Origin: Caldalkalibacillus uzonensis
Lineage (GTDB): Bacteria; Bacillota; Bacilli; Caldalkalibacillales; Caldalkalibacillaceae
Direction: 5' to 3'
NCBI RefSeq assembly: GCF_030814135.1
Contig: NZ_JAUSUQ010000004.1
Coordinates: 239,639-303,638 of the forward strand
DNA: 64,000 nt
The notes under the pieces are model-generated. The model was not told the origin of the DNA and ran no database searches. It saw only the letters and a list, made by a program, of their open reading frames with translations. Positions 8,821 to 17,571 of the stretch are shown piece by piece (within the stretch, counting starts at the first letter, position 1; each line of letters starts with the position of its first letter). The position numbers were made by a program, and so were the translations under genes.

Positions 8821-10044
8821 TTATGCATATTCCTGATTTAAAAATTTAAGCGCCGCCTGACGATAGATTTGGGTTGTTACTGCTAGTTCGTCTAAATCAA
8901 TATACTCGTCTATGTGGTGGGGGATTTCCCGGTCCCCCGCTCCTGTTGTCACAATGGGTACACCAGCCAGATGTAAAAAAGTTCCATCTGTAGCGCCAGG
9001 TACCCCGTTATAGACCGGCTGCCTGCCTGTCACCTGGGTGTACGCTGCCGCAATGGCCTGCACAATGGGTTGCTCCTTGTCCGTTTTGGTCCACGGCCGG
9101 TCCTCGATCACCTCAAACTCTGCCTTAAAATCAGGATCAAGAGCTGCTAAACGGTCCAGTACTCCTTGAATCTCTGCACTTAAGGTCTGGTGATCCTGAC
9201 CAGGTATGGTGCGGATGTCCAGTGTGGCCAGGCACTGGTCAGGGACCACATTAATTTGCGGTTCTCCCTCCACAGGGGCCCGCAAAACAGTAGGCGTAAT
9301 ACTGGGCCAGCCTAACAGGGGGTGTTTACCCCAACGTTGTTTCTCCCTCTCTTCCAACTTCTCCAGCTCACAGATGACACGGGCCATGCGTGTATTGGGA
9401 TTCACACCACTCAAAGGAATGGCGCCATGGGCCATTTTGCCAAAGGTTTTCAATACAACCCGCATGGCTCCCTTTTGAGCAATACAGATGTGATTTTCCT
9501 CCGGTTCACAAATAATGGCACCATCCACTCCTCTGGCCCAACCCCGTTCAATAAAATGCTTAATGCCACTCATCATGCCTTCTTCATCACAAGGCACACA
9601 AAGGATGATTTTCCCATTAAATCTTTCCCCATCCCGCATAATGGAGTGAACAGCCGTAATGGCTGCAGCCAGATTGCCTTTGGTATCGTTTGTGCCGCGG
9701 CCATACATCCGGTTTCCTGCAATGCGTCCTTCAAAAGGAGGGTATGTCCAGGCTGACGGATCCCCTTCTGTGACCACATCAGTATGTCCCTCAAATAATA
9801 AGGTTTTTCCTGGACGTTTGGAATCCAGGATGCCAATCACATTAGGACGTCCAGGTTCTACTTGTTCCAGATAGACCTCCAACCCCAAATTTTTTAGATA
9901 ATCATAAACAAATTGAGCCACTTTGCTCTCGTTTCCATCGGGATCACCGGGCCGGTACACACTGGGAATACGTACCAGGTCTTGTGTCAGCCGGATCACT
10001 TCGGCTTTATCCCGTTGGAATCGCTGTTCTGTGTAGACGGACAT
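8821..10044 (-). CDS. M20-family amidohydrolase (ArgE/DapE-like)
   Basis: 407-residue dinuclear-zinc M20 hydrolase. Metal and catalytic motifs are visible: LLFEGHTDVV (first His and Asp), MYGRGTNDTKGNL (bridging Asp), CDEEGM (catalytic Glu and metal Glu) and the late GATDGTFLHLAG region. The family cleaves amides of N-acyl or N-carbamoyl amino acids, including N-carbamoyl-beta-alanine. The gene lies between the PanF-type symporter and the SDR, which makes pantothenate (N-pantoyl-beta-alanine) a chemically sensible substrate. If so, this would be a pantothenase; ordinary deacetylase or dipeptidase activity is the alternative. Start ATG follows AAAGGGGG at about 8 nt. Confidence 0.8.
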   Translation of the reverse strand: MSVYTEQRFQRDKAEVIRLTQDLVRIPSVYRPGDPDGNESKVAQFVYDYLKNLGLEVYLEQVEPGRPNVIGILDSKRPGKTLLFEGHTDVVTEGDPSAWTYPPFEGRIAGNRMYGRGTNDTKGNLAAAITAVHSIMRDGERFNGKIILCVPCDEEGMMSGIKHFIERGWARGVDGAIICEPEENHICIAQKGAMRVVLKTFGKMAHGAIPLSGVNPNTRMARVICELEKLEEREKQRWGKHPLLGWPSITPTVLRAPVEGEPQINVVPDQCLATLDIRTIPGQDHQTLSAEIQGVLDRLAALDPDFKAEFEVIEDRPWTKTDKEQPIVQAIAAAYTQVTGRQPVYNGVPGATDGTFLHLAGVPIVTTGAGDREIPHHIDEYIDLDELAVTTQIYRQAALKFLNQEYA

Positions 10045-10124
10045 GCTATGGCCCCCTTTGTCCCTGTTGAAAGACTTGTTGTTTCAGATATGACATCTGC
10101 TCTTCTATGACACCTGCTTCTTCC

Positions 10125-11591
10125 CTACGCTCCCCAGAAACGTGACACTACCTCCTGTTGCTGAGCCATAGTGCGGTGTTGGGTCAGCAAACTGGCAGCC
10201 ACATAACCGATGAAGCCTAGCACAATGGGCAAGACAACACCGTGCATGCCCAACGGATTTTTCCAAAACAGATCAAAGAGAATATAAGTTGAAACGCCTA
10301 CGATGATGGAAGCTAGAGCGCCATATTTGTTCCCTTTTTTCCAATACAGACCCATTATGATCGGCCAGATAAAGGCAGCCTGCAATCCTCCAAAGGCATA
10401 CAAATTCAGCCAGATCAAAAAGTCAGGCGGATTGACGGCCATGAAAAAGACGATTAAGCCCAAAACAGCAGTGATGGTGATACTGAGACGCTTAACAGTT
10501 TGTTCTGTTGCCTCCGGCTTAATATAGTTCACATACACATCCTTAACAATGGACGAGCTGACCAGGAGCAGCAAGGAGTCGACTGTGGACATGATGGCAG
10601 CCATTGGCGCGGCCAAGACGACCCCAGCCAGCCATGCGGGCAGAACTTCCATGGCAATGGTGGGCATCACCGTATCACCCACTTCAATACCCGGAACAAC
10701 AGCCCGGCCAAATACACCCACCAAATGCATGCCCAGCATGATCAGGCCCACGACAATGGTGCCAATAATCAGAGCCCGGTGCATCGCCTGTGAGCTTTTA
10801 TAGGCCATAGCACGGACAGCCACCTGGGGCAAGCCAACAACCCCCACCCCAACCAAAATCCAGAATGAAGAGACGTAGATGGCCGATAATTGCTGTTCAT
10901 GGCCATATGGGGTTAACAGATTGGGATTTTCAGCAGCCAGCTCACTGATAATATTGGATACACCTCCTCCAGCCACGATGGTGCCGATCAAGATCAAGAT
11001 GGTGCCAAAAAACATGACAATCCCTTGGATGGTGTCCGTAATGGCCACGGCCCGGAAGCCCCCGATAGCCACATAGACAAGCACGACCACAGCGAAGATA
11101 AACAAGGCAGCGGTGTAAGAAAGACCGGTCACTGCCTGGATAAGGCGCCCTCCCCCAATCCACTGGGCAGCCATGATGGCAAACATAAACATAATGATGC
11201 TGGCCGAAGAGAGCAGAACCACCCATTTGCTCTGATAGCGTTCTTTCACAAAATCTACCAGAGTGACCGCCTTAATTTTACGGGCCATAATCGCAAACTT
11301 TTTACCCAGCACAGATAAAGTAAAATACCCGGTGACCAACTGGCTCATGGCCAATAAAACCCAGCCAAAACCAACCGTATAGGCCACACCGGGCCCCCCA
11401 ATAAAACTGCTGGCACTGCCATAGGTGGCCACCATGGTCATGGCCAGCATCAAGCCTCCCAGTTCCCGGCTGCCCAAAAAGTATTCCTGCAAAAAAACAG
11501 GCGCCTGTTGGATCCGCTTGGAGGCATAAATTCCGACGGCAAAGACGACAATTAAAAACACAAGTAATGGAATGGCAACCGGCCAGTTCAC
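10125..11591 (-). CDS. panF: Sodium/pantothenate symporter
   Basis: 488-residue sodium:solute symporter (SSS family) with about 13 hydrophobic segments. The N-terminal third follows E. coli PanF closely: an EYFLGSRELGGLMLAMT stretch, ATYGSASSFIGGPGVAY and FGWVLLAM. Later segments VGLPQVAVRAMAYK and LAAPMAAIMSTVDSLLL also match the PanF pattern. The start is a GTG whose bases overlap the stop of the upstream yhdT gene (GTGA), so the two are translationally coupled. In E. coli yhdT likewise precedes panF. Its placement inside an operon of an amidohydrolase and three oxidoreductases suggests uptake for catabolism, not only for vitamin supply. Confidence 0.85.
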   Translation of the reverse strand: MNWPVAIPLLVFLIVVFAVGIYASKRIQQAPVFLQEYFLGSRELGGLMLAMTMVATYGSASSFIGGPGVAYTVGFGWVLLAMSQLVTGYFTLSVLGKKFAIMARKIKAVTLVDFVKERYQSKWVVLLSSASIIMFMFAIMAAQWIGGGRLIQAVTGLSYTAALFIFAVVVLVYVAIGGFRAVAITDTIQGIVMFFGTILILIGTIVAGGGVSNIISELAAENPNLLTPYGHEQQLSAIYVSSFWILVGVGVVGLPQVAVRAMAYKSSQAMHRALIIGTIVVGLIMLGMHLVGVFGRAVVPGIEVGDTVMPTIAMEVLPAWLAGVVLAAPMAAIMSTVDSLLLLVSSSIVKDVYVNYIKPEATEQTVKRLSITITAVLGLIVFFMAVNPPDFLIWLNLYAFGGLQAAFIWPIIMGLYWKKGNKYGALASIIVGVSTYILFDLFWKNPLGMHGVVLPIVLGFIGYVAASLLTQHRTMAQQQEVVSRFWGA

Positions 11592-11902
11592 TTCAGACCG
11601 CCTCCCTGATCGTCATCCAAAGGCACTTCCTTGTAGAAAAACTTAACCGCCAGAAAAACGATGCAACTGAAGACAACGAATCCCAAGACACAACTGAAGA
11701 AAAACCAGGCAGGAAGCCCCAATATATAGGTATACTCCTCCACCGGTTTAGAACCGAGACCGTAAGCAAAAGCAAACCACCACATAAAATTGGCCACAGC
11801 AATGACAATGCCGATGATCGCCTCCCGGTGGGAGACCTTAAAACGGGGATCTTCCTGAAACTTGGTGTCCAATCCTTGATCGCTGTTAGGCTTGTCAGCC
11901 AT
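11588..11902 (-). CDS. yhdT: YhdT-family small membrane protein
   Basis: 104-residue protein with two hydrophobic segments (about residues 27-47 and 58-85), matching the YhdT family (DUF997) that accompanies PanF. Residues PRFKVSHREAIIG and FMWWFAFAYGLG are typical of it. AGGAGG lies 6 nt before the ATG at 11902 (MADKPNSD); the frame is open 17 codons further upstream but without a better site. It overlaps panF by four bases (GTGA). The function is unknown; the coupling suggests an accessory subunit or assembly factor for the symporter. Confidence 0.8.
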   Translation of the reverse strand: MADKPNSDQGLDTKFQEDPRFKVSHREAIIGIVIAVANFMWWFAFAYGLGSKPVEEYTYILGLPAWFFFSCVLGFVVFSCIVFLAVKFFYKEVPLDDDQGGGLK

Positions 11903-11982
11903 CTTCATCCTCCTCTCAAGGACTCTGTCTATTGTTAAAAAGGGTGGGAACATGATTTATCCGAATTCCACACCCCTTGGTC

Positions 11983-13359
11983 TCATTTTTGTCTGTCAAT
12001 ATCCACTATTTTGGTCGGATTGAGAATATTGTTGGGATCCAGTGCTTGTTTAATAGAAGCCATGACCTGTACAGCAGGACCATGTTCCCTCTCTTGGTAC
12101 TTCTTTTTACCCACACCCACACCATGTTCTCCAGTGCAGGTTCCGCCCCGGGCCAAAGCATCCTCAACAATGTGCTCATTCACCTGTTCCGCTTTGCGCA
12201 TTTCTTCCGGGTCTTGCCTGTCAATCATCAATACCACATGATAATTGCCATCTCCCACATGCCCCAGAATGCCACCGTTTAACCCTGATTCTGTCACCAC
12301 CTCTCTGGCCCGGCGGATGGCGCCGGCCAGTTCTGAAATGGGCACGCAAACATCTGTGACCATGATCTTTTTGCCTGGGAAGCTGTGTACATAGGCATAA
12401 GCCAGATTATGACGCGCCTCCCACAGACGGTTGCGCCCCGTTGTATCTGTTTCAAATTGAATATCATCACACCCCATTTCAAAAACAAGCTCTTTGGTAA
12501 AAGCGACATCTTGCTTGAGTCCGTCTTCATTGCCATGGAATTCTAAGAATAACGTAGGCGCTTCCTTATAGCTAGTGCCGCTGAATTGGTTCACCTGCCG
12601 CACAGATTGTTCATCAACCAGTTCCACCCGGGCTACGGGAATGCCAGCTGACAAAATGCCGATCACCGCTTGTACCGCTTGGTCGAGCGTAGGGAAGGAA
12701 GCCCTGGCAGCCATGATGTGTTCAGGAATACCATACACTCTTAAGGTTAGCTCTGTGATACAGCCCAAGGTCCCTTCAGATCCCACAAATAATCCGTTTA
12801 AATGGTATCCGGAGGAAGACTTGGCCGCCTTGTTTCCGGTGTGAATCACCGTTCCATCTGCCAGCACCACTTCCATATCACGGACCTGATCCCGCATCAC
12901 CCCATAACGTACCGAAGTGGTGCCACTGGCATTGGTTGCGGCCATCCCCCCCAACGTAGCGTCAGCACCCGGATCTACCGAAAAGAACAGACCATACTTT
13001 TTTAACTCTTTATTTAGTTGTGAACGGGTGACACCAGGCTGAACGGTAACCAGAAAATCATCAGGTCTAACCTCCAGGACTTTGTTCATCATAGAAAAAT
13101 CAATCGTGATTCCTTTGTGGTAAGGGATCACATGTCCTTCCAGGCTCGTTCCTAATCCAAACGGCACAACAGGGATACGCTGTTGATTCGCAAAGCGCAA
13201 GATATCGCTGACCTCTTGAGTGTTCAGGGGAAAAACGACCACATCAGGCCGGCTGGGTTGATGATACGACTCATCCTGGCTATGCCGGTCAAGAACAGTC
13301 TCATTCGTCGAGACGCGGTCCTCAGCTGTTATTTTTTTCAGTTCTGCTACAAGATCCAT
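11983..13359 (-). CDS. FAD-linked D-2-hydroxyacid dehydrogenase (GlcD-type)
   Basis: 458-residue flavoprotein of the VAO/PCMH family, GlcD and cytochrome D-lactate dehydrogenase type. An N-terminal FAD-binding domain (FPLNTQEVSDILRFA, PFGLGTSLEGHV, DPGADATLGGMAATNASGT) is followed by the substrate-cap domain. The C-terminus carries LGHVGDGNYHVV and CTGEHGVGVGKKKY, which include the metal/substrate histidines. GGAGG is 10 nt before the ATG at 13359; the frame is open further upstream without support. It opens the operon that contains yhdT-panF. These enzymes oxidise D-2-hydroxyacids to 2-oxoacids; 3,3-dimethylmalate from pantoate breakdown is such an acid, which is the inferred substrate. Confidence 0.8.
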   Translation of the reverse strand: MDLVAELKKITAEDRVSTNETVLDRHSQDESYHQPSRPDVVVFPLNTQEVSDILRFANQQRIPVVPFGLGTSLEGHVIPYHKGITIDFSMMNKVLEVRPDDFLVTVQPGVTRSQLNKELKKYGLFFSVDPGADATLGGMAATNASGTTSVRYGVMRDQVRDMEVVLADGTVIHTGNKAAKSSSGYHLNGLFVGSEGTLGCITELTLRVYGIPEHIMAARASFPTLDQAVQAVIGILSAGIPVARVELVDEQSVRQVNQFSGTSYKEAPTLFLEFHGNEDGLKQDVAFTKELVFEMGCDDIQFETDTTGRNRLWEARHNLAYAYVHSFPGKKIMVTDVCVPISELAGAIRRAREVVTESGLNGGILGHVGDGNYHVVLMIDRQDPEEMRKAEQVNEHIVEDALARGGTCTGEHGVGVGKKKYQEREHGPAVQVMASIKQALDPNNILNPTKIVDIDRQK

Positions 13360-13496
13360 GTCATCTGTACCTCCAATTCTGCCAATAATGTCAAGAAGCG
13401 GGATACAACAGGTCCTTCTTAAACAAGGTGTTTTTTCTGAAATCACATTCGCTTGGAAATAGACTTAATTTTATTATATTTAAATTTAAATATTGT

Positions 13497-13512
13497 TTGA
13501 CAATCAGGTCAA
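13497..13512. promoter_or_regulatory. Inverted repeat upstream of the PanF operon
   Basis: TTGAC-aatcag-GTCAA (16 bp) lies 138 bp upstream of the GlcD-type gene, in the divergent gap with rbsR. On the minus strand it overlaps a possible -35 TTGACC; the AT-rich block 13473-13478 gives a TATAAT. The form resembles operators of GntR-type regulators; no such regulator gene is in the operon. Confidence 0.4.
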
Positions 13513-13561
13513 GTCTTTAAGTTGCAGAATTTTTAATCATAATCCGGTTCCCGCCCAAGTA

Positions 13562-13591
13562 TTGACAAAGTGCCTGCCATTATGCTTTACT
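13562..13591 (+). promoter_or_regulatory. Promoter of the ribose operon
   Basis: TTGACA (13562-13567), 18-nt spacer, TTTACT (13586-13591). The predicted transcription start, about 13598, is just upstream of the first RbsR-type operator, so bound repressor would block initiation. Confidence 0.55.
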
Positions 13592-13606
13592 AAAAGTAAC
13601 CTCTTA

Positions 13607-13620
13607 TGTAACCGGTTACA
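13607..13620. promoter_or_regulatory. LacI-type operator 1 (ribose operon)
   Basis: Perfect palindrome TGTAACCGGTTACA immediately downstream of the proposed transcription start. It is the same 14-mer as in operator 2, with centres 54 bp apart, about five helical turns. Confidence 0.75.
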
Positions 13621-13654
13621 CATCCTGATCAATCTTTGTTTCTTTTTATTTTGG

Positions 13655-13680
13655 CCAATGTGTAACCGGTTACACATTGG
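13655..13680. promoter_or_regulatory. LacI-type operator 2 (ribose operon)
   Basis: Perfect 26-bp palindrome: the 14-mer TGTAACCGGTTACA (13661-13674) flanked by CCAATG and CATTGG. It lies in the leader 31 bp upstream of the rbsR start, suiting autoregulation by RbsR with looping to operator 1. Confidence 0.75.
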
Positions 13681-13711
13681 CATATAACTAGATTCTTCTC
13701 AGGTGATCATA

Positions 13712-14689
13712 ATGTCGACAATCCGTGATGTTGCCAAACGAGCCCAAGTGTCTGTAGCCACCGTCTCTCGGGTGATCAATAACAGTGGATATGTTCAGTC
13801 CGAGACCAGAGAGAGAGTGCTTAAGGCAATGCAAGATTTGAATTATAAGCCCAATGCCATTGCCCAAAGCCTCAATCATAAAAAAACACGCAATATTGCG
13901 CTCGTTGTACCTGACATTACCAACCCGTTTTTTCCCGAGTTAGCCAGAGCTGTTGAAGACGTGGCACGCATCTATGGCTACACTGTCATTTTGTGTAATT
14001 CTGATGAAGACCTGAAAAAAGAACAGGGTTACATGGACATTATTCAACAGAAGTACATCGATGGTCTGATCCTTGTTTCCCATACACTTAAGCTTAATCA
14101 TTTAATTGATGAAGTACCTGTTGTTCTACTGGACCGGCTAGTAGATCAAAACATTCCCACCGTAACAGCCAAAAATTATGAAGGTGCCATACTGGCCACC
14201 CGCCATTTACTGGACATAGGATGCCGAAAAATCGGTCACATTTGTGGCCCCAAATATATCCCCACTGCCCAACGTCGTTTGCAAGGGTACCTTCATGTTG
14301 TGGAACAGATGGAGTGGTTCTCTGATTCCTTAATCGTAGAAGGAAATTTCCAGCTGGAATTGGCTAAAGAAGCCACTCTCCACTTACTTGCCGAACATGC
14401 AGATATTGACGGAATCTTTGCTGGTAACGATTTGATGGCCGTTGGTGCCTTAAAAGCCATTCATCAAACAGGGCGAAAGGTGCCGCAGGATATTGCCTTG
14501 ATTGGTTTTGATGGTATCTTTCTGTCCAAAGCGATGGAACCGGAATTAAGCACCGTTGCCCAGCCCATTTACGACATGGGAGCCATTGCTACACGGTTAT
14601 TATTAAAAAAAATTGAGGACCAGCCCATCGATTCCGCATATCACGAGCTGGATGTCACCCTGCTGCAACGTGCATCTACTCGCCGGTAA
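13712..14689 (+). CDS. rbsR: LacI-family ribose operon repressor
   Basis: 325-residue LacI-type regulator. The N-terminal helix-turn-helix reads MSTIRDVAKRAQVSVATVSR, then NPNA hinge-type sequence, then a periplasmic-binding-protein-like sugar domain from about residue 60. The start is the ATG at 13712, five bases after AGGTGA; a GTG nine bases upstream is in frame but overlaps the ribosome site. It is the first gene of an operon with ribokinase, pyranase and ribose ABC genes. The two identical palindromes just upstream are the expected autoregulatory operators. Ribose, or its phosphate, is the likely inducer. Confidence 0.85.
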   Translation: MSTIRDVAKRAQVSVATVSRVINNSGYVQSETRERVLKAMQDLNYKPNAIAQSLNHKKTRNIALVVPDITNPFFPELARAVEDVARIYGYTVILCNSDEDLKKEQGYMDIIQQKYIDGLILVSHTLKLNHLIDEVPVVLLDRLVDQNIPTVTAKNYEGAILATRHLLDIGCRKIGHICGPKYIPTAQRRLQGYLHVVEQMEWFSDSLIVEGNFQLELAKEATLHLLAEHADIDGIFAGNDLMAVGALKAIHQTGRKVPQDIALIGFDGIFLSKAMEPELSTVAQPIYDMGAIATRLLLKKIEDQPIDSAYHELDVTLLQRASTRR

Positions 14690-14715
14690 ATGACTACATG
14701 AAAGGAGCTTATGCC

Positions 14716-15651
14716 ATGTCAAACAAGCAAGGAAACATCGTCGTAATCGGCAGCGTGAACATGGACTTGGTTGCCAAAACGGACCGCTTTCCGCAGCCAG
14801 GTGAAACCATCATTGGGCACCAGTTTTACCAAATCCCAGGGGGAAAAGGAGCCAATCAAGCTGTGGCAGCGGCAAGGCTGGGAGCTGAAGTCTCTTTTAT
14901 TGGCTGTGTGGGAGACGATTTGTTTGGTCAGCAGCTGAGCAAGGGACTGGACAACGAAGGGATTAACCTCTCTGGCCTGCGGACCGTTGAAGGTGTCAGC
15001 TCCGGACTGGCCCATATCACCCTGACGGATACAGATAACACCATTATCGTCATTCCTGGAGCCAATGCCCACTGTACCCCTGAGCATATTGCCGCTCATG
15101 AATCTCTAATTGCCGGAGCAGACATCGTGCTAATGCAGTTGGAAATTCCACTGCAAACGGTGCAGTATGCTGTGCAACTGGCAGAACGCCACGGGATTCC
15201 TGTCATTTTGAATCCTGCTCCGGCCCATCCTTTGCCTAATGAACTGCTGCAGGGAGTTACATACCTTACTCCCAATGAAACAGAATTGGCCTTTCTGGCA
15301 GGAGGATTAGCAGCCTCAACTCACTCTCTTCAAATTCAACTGCAGGTGTTACTGAATCAGGGAGTTAAGCATGTTGTGGCCACTCAAGGTGAACGTGGTG
15401 TCCTATTCGGTTCCCAAGATAGTTCCTATATCCATCACCAACCGGCTCACCCTGTTCAGGCGATTGACACGACCGGTGCTGGAGATGCCTTCAATGCCGG
15501 GCTGGCTGTTGCTTTGGCTGAAGGAAATTCTTTGTCTGAATCAGTCACTTTTGCTTCAGCCGTGGGGGCCTTGGCTGTGACTAAACTGGGAGCTCAGCCA
15601 GGCATGCCCACCCGGGATGAGGTCATGAACTTTATCAAGCAGAAAGGATGA
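14716..15651 (+). CDS. rbsK: Ribokinase
   Basis: 311-residue PfkB-family sugar kinase that phosphorylates ribose at O5. Visible are the N-terminal GSVNMDLV, the substrate/lid motif PGGKGANQAVAAARLG, and the C-terminal PfkB signature DTTGAGDAFNAGLAVAL with its catalytic Asp. The start ATG at 14716 is 8 nt from AAAGGAG. The stop codon overlaps the frame of the next gene, rbsD, indicating translational coupling. Confidence 0.92.
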   Translation: MSNKQGNIVVIGSVNMDLVAKTDRFPQPGETIIGHQFYQIPGGKGANQAVAAARLGAEVSFIGCVGDDLFGQQLSKGLDNEGINLSGLRTVEGVSSGLAHITLTDTDNTIIVIPGANAHCTPEHIAAHESLIAGADIVLMQLEIPLQTVQYAVQLAERHGIPVILNPAPAHPLPNELLQGVTYLTPNETELAFLAGGLAASTHSLQIQLQVLLNQGVKHVVATQGERGVLFGSQDSSYIHHQPAHPVQAIDTTGAGDAFNAGLAVALAEGNSLSESVTFASAVGALAVTKLGAQPGMPTRDEVMNFIKQKG

Positions 15652-15656
15652 GACTC

Positions 15657-16052
15657 GTGAAAAAAACAGGGGTGATTAACAGCTCCATTTCTGCGGTCAT
15701 TGCCCAACTGGGACACACTGATACTATTGTCGTTGCCGACTGCGGCTTACCCATTCCCGATCAGACCCAACGGATCGACATTTCCCTCAGACCTGGGACA
15801 CCAGCGTTTATAGACGTATTGGAAACTATTTTGGATGAAATGAAGGTGGAACGTGCCATTGTGGCTTCAGAAATCACTCAACATAACCCTTCAATTGAGG
15901 CAAAGGTCAAATCCTGCATGGCTGACACCCCACTGGAGTATGTGCCCCATGAGGAATTTAAACAGCTGACCAAACAGGCAAAAGCGGTCATCCGTACAGG
16001 GGAGGCCACACCATATGCCAACATTATTCTCGTTTCCGGCGTCACGTTCTGA
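15657..16052 (+). CDS. rbsD: D-ribose pyranase
   Basis: 131-residue RbsD, which interconverts pyranose and furanose forms of ribose so that RbsK receives the furanose. The GTG at 15657 gives MKKTGVINSS, the standard RbsD N-terminus, and is 8 nt from AAAGGA; an ATG nine bases upstream overlaps the rbsK stop but is too close to that site. Family motifs DCGLPIP and the C-terminal TGEATPYANIILVSGV are present. The length equals that of Bacillus RbsD. Confidence 0.9.
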   Translation: MKKTGVINSSISAVIAQLGHTDTIVVADCGLPIPDQTQRIDISLRPGTPAFIDVLETILDEMKVERAIVASEITQHNPSIEAKVKSCMADTPLEYVPHEEFKQLTKQAKAVIRTGEATPYANIILVSGVTF

Positions 16053-16077
16053 AGTTGATACAAAGGGAGGGTAACCC

Positions 16078-17568
16078 ATGACGCTCTTGGTTGACATGCA
16101 GCATATCTACAAATCTTTTCCAGGTGTCAACGTGCTTAGTGATGTTCACTTCCAACTGCAAACAGGGGAAGTCCATGCCCTCATGGGGGAAAATGGGGCC
16201 GGAAAATCCACCTTGATGAAAATCCTAGGTGGGATCTACAGCAATGATCAGGGACACATCCGCATCAAAGGCCAGGAAGTGGACATTGATTCGCCAGTTA
16301 AGGCTCAAGCACTGGGCATCGCCATCATTCACCAAGAATTAAACCTTGTGCCTAACCTGACCATTATGGAAAACATGTTTCTGGGACGTGAAATGACCTG
16401 GGCAAAAACAGGCTGGGTAAAACGCAAGGACATGTATACCCAAACCAAAGCCTACTTAGAGCAGCTGGGTCTTGATCTTGACCCTGACACACCTGTCCAC
16501 TCCCTATCCGTTGGGCAGCAACAGATGGTGGAAATTGCCAGAGCAGTATCCATGGATGCAGATATTCTAGTCATGGATGAACCTACTGCCGCCTTAACCC
16601 AGCGGGAAATTGAACGGCTGTTTAGCTTAATCAGCCAGTTAAAATCTGACGGGGTAGGTATCATCTATATCTCCCACCGCATGGAAGAAATTTTTGAGAT
16701 TAGCGACCGTATTACTGTTCTGAGAGACGGCCACTATGTCGGAACCGAAAAAACTCAAGAAGTCACCCTGGAAACCCTGATCAAAATGATGGTGGGACGC
16801 CAAATAGGGGAACGCTTCCCTTACCAGCCGCCATTCGTGGGAGAGGAAGTATTGCGGGTTGAACACCTGGCACGCCAAGGCATACTAGACAACATTTCCT
16901 TTTCTGTCCACGCAGGTGAAATTGTGGGCATCGCCGGACTGATGGGCGCAGGAAGGACGGAACTGGTCAGAGCCATATTTGGTGCCGATCCCATATCCAG
17001 CGGAGAAATCTATCTACAGGGACAAAAGATTGACATCCGCTCACCCAGGGACGCCATTCAACACGGCATCGCCCTGGTGACCGAGGACCGCAAAGACCAG
17101 GGCCTGATCTTGGGGCTGTCTGTGCGGGAAAACCTTTCCCTGCCCAGCCTCTCCTCCCTGTCACGTTATACCGTGCTTAACAGCAGACAAGAAAGACAGC
17201 AGGTTAAAGCCATGATCGAGCGCCTGAGGATTAAAACATCTTCACCAGAACAGCATGTCCGCTCATTAAGCGGCGGTAACCAGCAAAAGGTGGTTATCGG
17301 TAAATGGCTGGGCATCATGCCTAAGGTGCTGATTTTGGATGAGCCGACCCGTGGGGTGGATATAGGTGCCAAAAAGGAAATCTATCAAATTATGAATCAG
17401 CTCAAAAGGCAGGGAGTGGCCATCATCATGGTTTCCTCCGAGCTGCCGGAGATATTAGGTATGAGCGACCGCATCCTTGTCATGCATGAAGGAAAACTGA
17501 CAGCCGAGCTAACCAGAGAAGAAGCCAATCAGGAAAAAATTATGTATGCGGCCACAGGAGGCGTATAA
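16078..17568 (+). CDS. rbsA: Ribose ABC transporter, ATP-binding protein
   Basis: 496-residue tandem ABC ATPase for ribose import. Domain 1 has Walker A GENGAGKST, signature LSVGQQQ and Walker B ILVMDEPTAAL. Domain 2 has the altered loop GLMGAGRTE, signature LSGGNQQK and Walker B LILDEPTRGVDIGAK. GGGAGG precedes the ATG. It lies between rbsD and rbsC, three bases before the latter. It is the intact counterpart of the frameshifted ATPase at the start of the window. Confidence 0.93.
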   Translation: MTLLVDMQHIYKSFPGVNVLSDVHFQLQTGEVHALMGENGAGKSTLMKILGGIYSNDQGHIRIKGQEVDIDSPVKAQALGIAIIHQELNLVPNLTIMENMFLGREMTWAKTGWVKRKDMYTQTKAYLEQLGLDLDPDTPVHSLSVGQQQMVEIARAVSMDADILVMDEPTAALTQREIERLFSLISQLKSDGVGIIYISHRMEEIFEISDRITVLRDGHYVGTEKTQEVTLETLIKMMVGRQIGERFPYQPPFVGEEVLRVEHLARQGILDNISFSVHAGEIVGIAGLMGAGRTELVRAIFGADPISSGEIYLQGQKIDIRSPRDAIQHGIALVTEDRKDQGLILGLSVRENLSLPSLSSLSRYTVLNSRQERQQVKAMIERLRIKTSSPEQHVRSLSGGNQQKVVIGKWLGIMPKVLILDEPTRGVDIGAKKEIYQIMNQLKRQGVAIIMVSSELPEILGMSDRILVMHEGKLTAELTREEANQEKIMYAATGGV

Positions 17569-17571
17569 TCG

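Noticed and set aside
10942..11226. 94-codon minus-strand frame within panF
   Set aside because: Alternate-frame shadow of the symporter; Cys/His/Gly-rich composition typical of a shifted membrane-protein frame.
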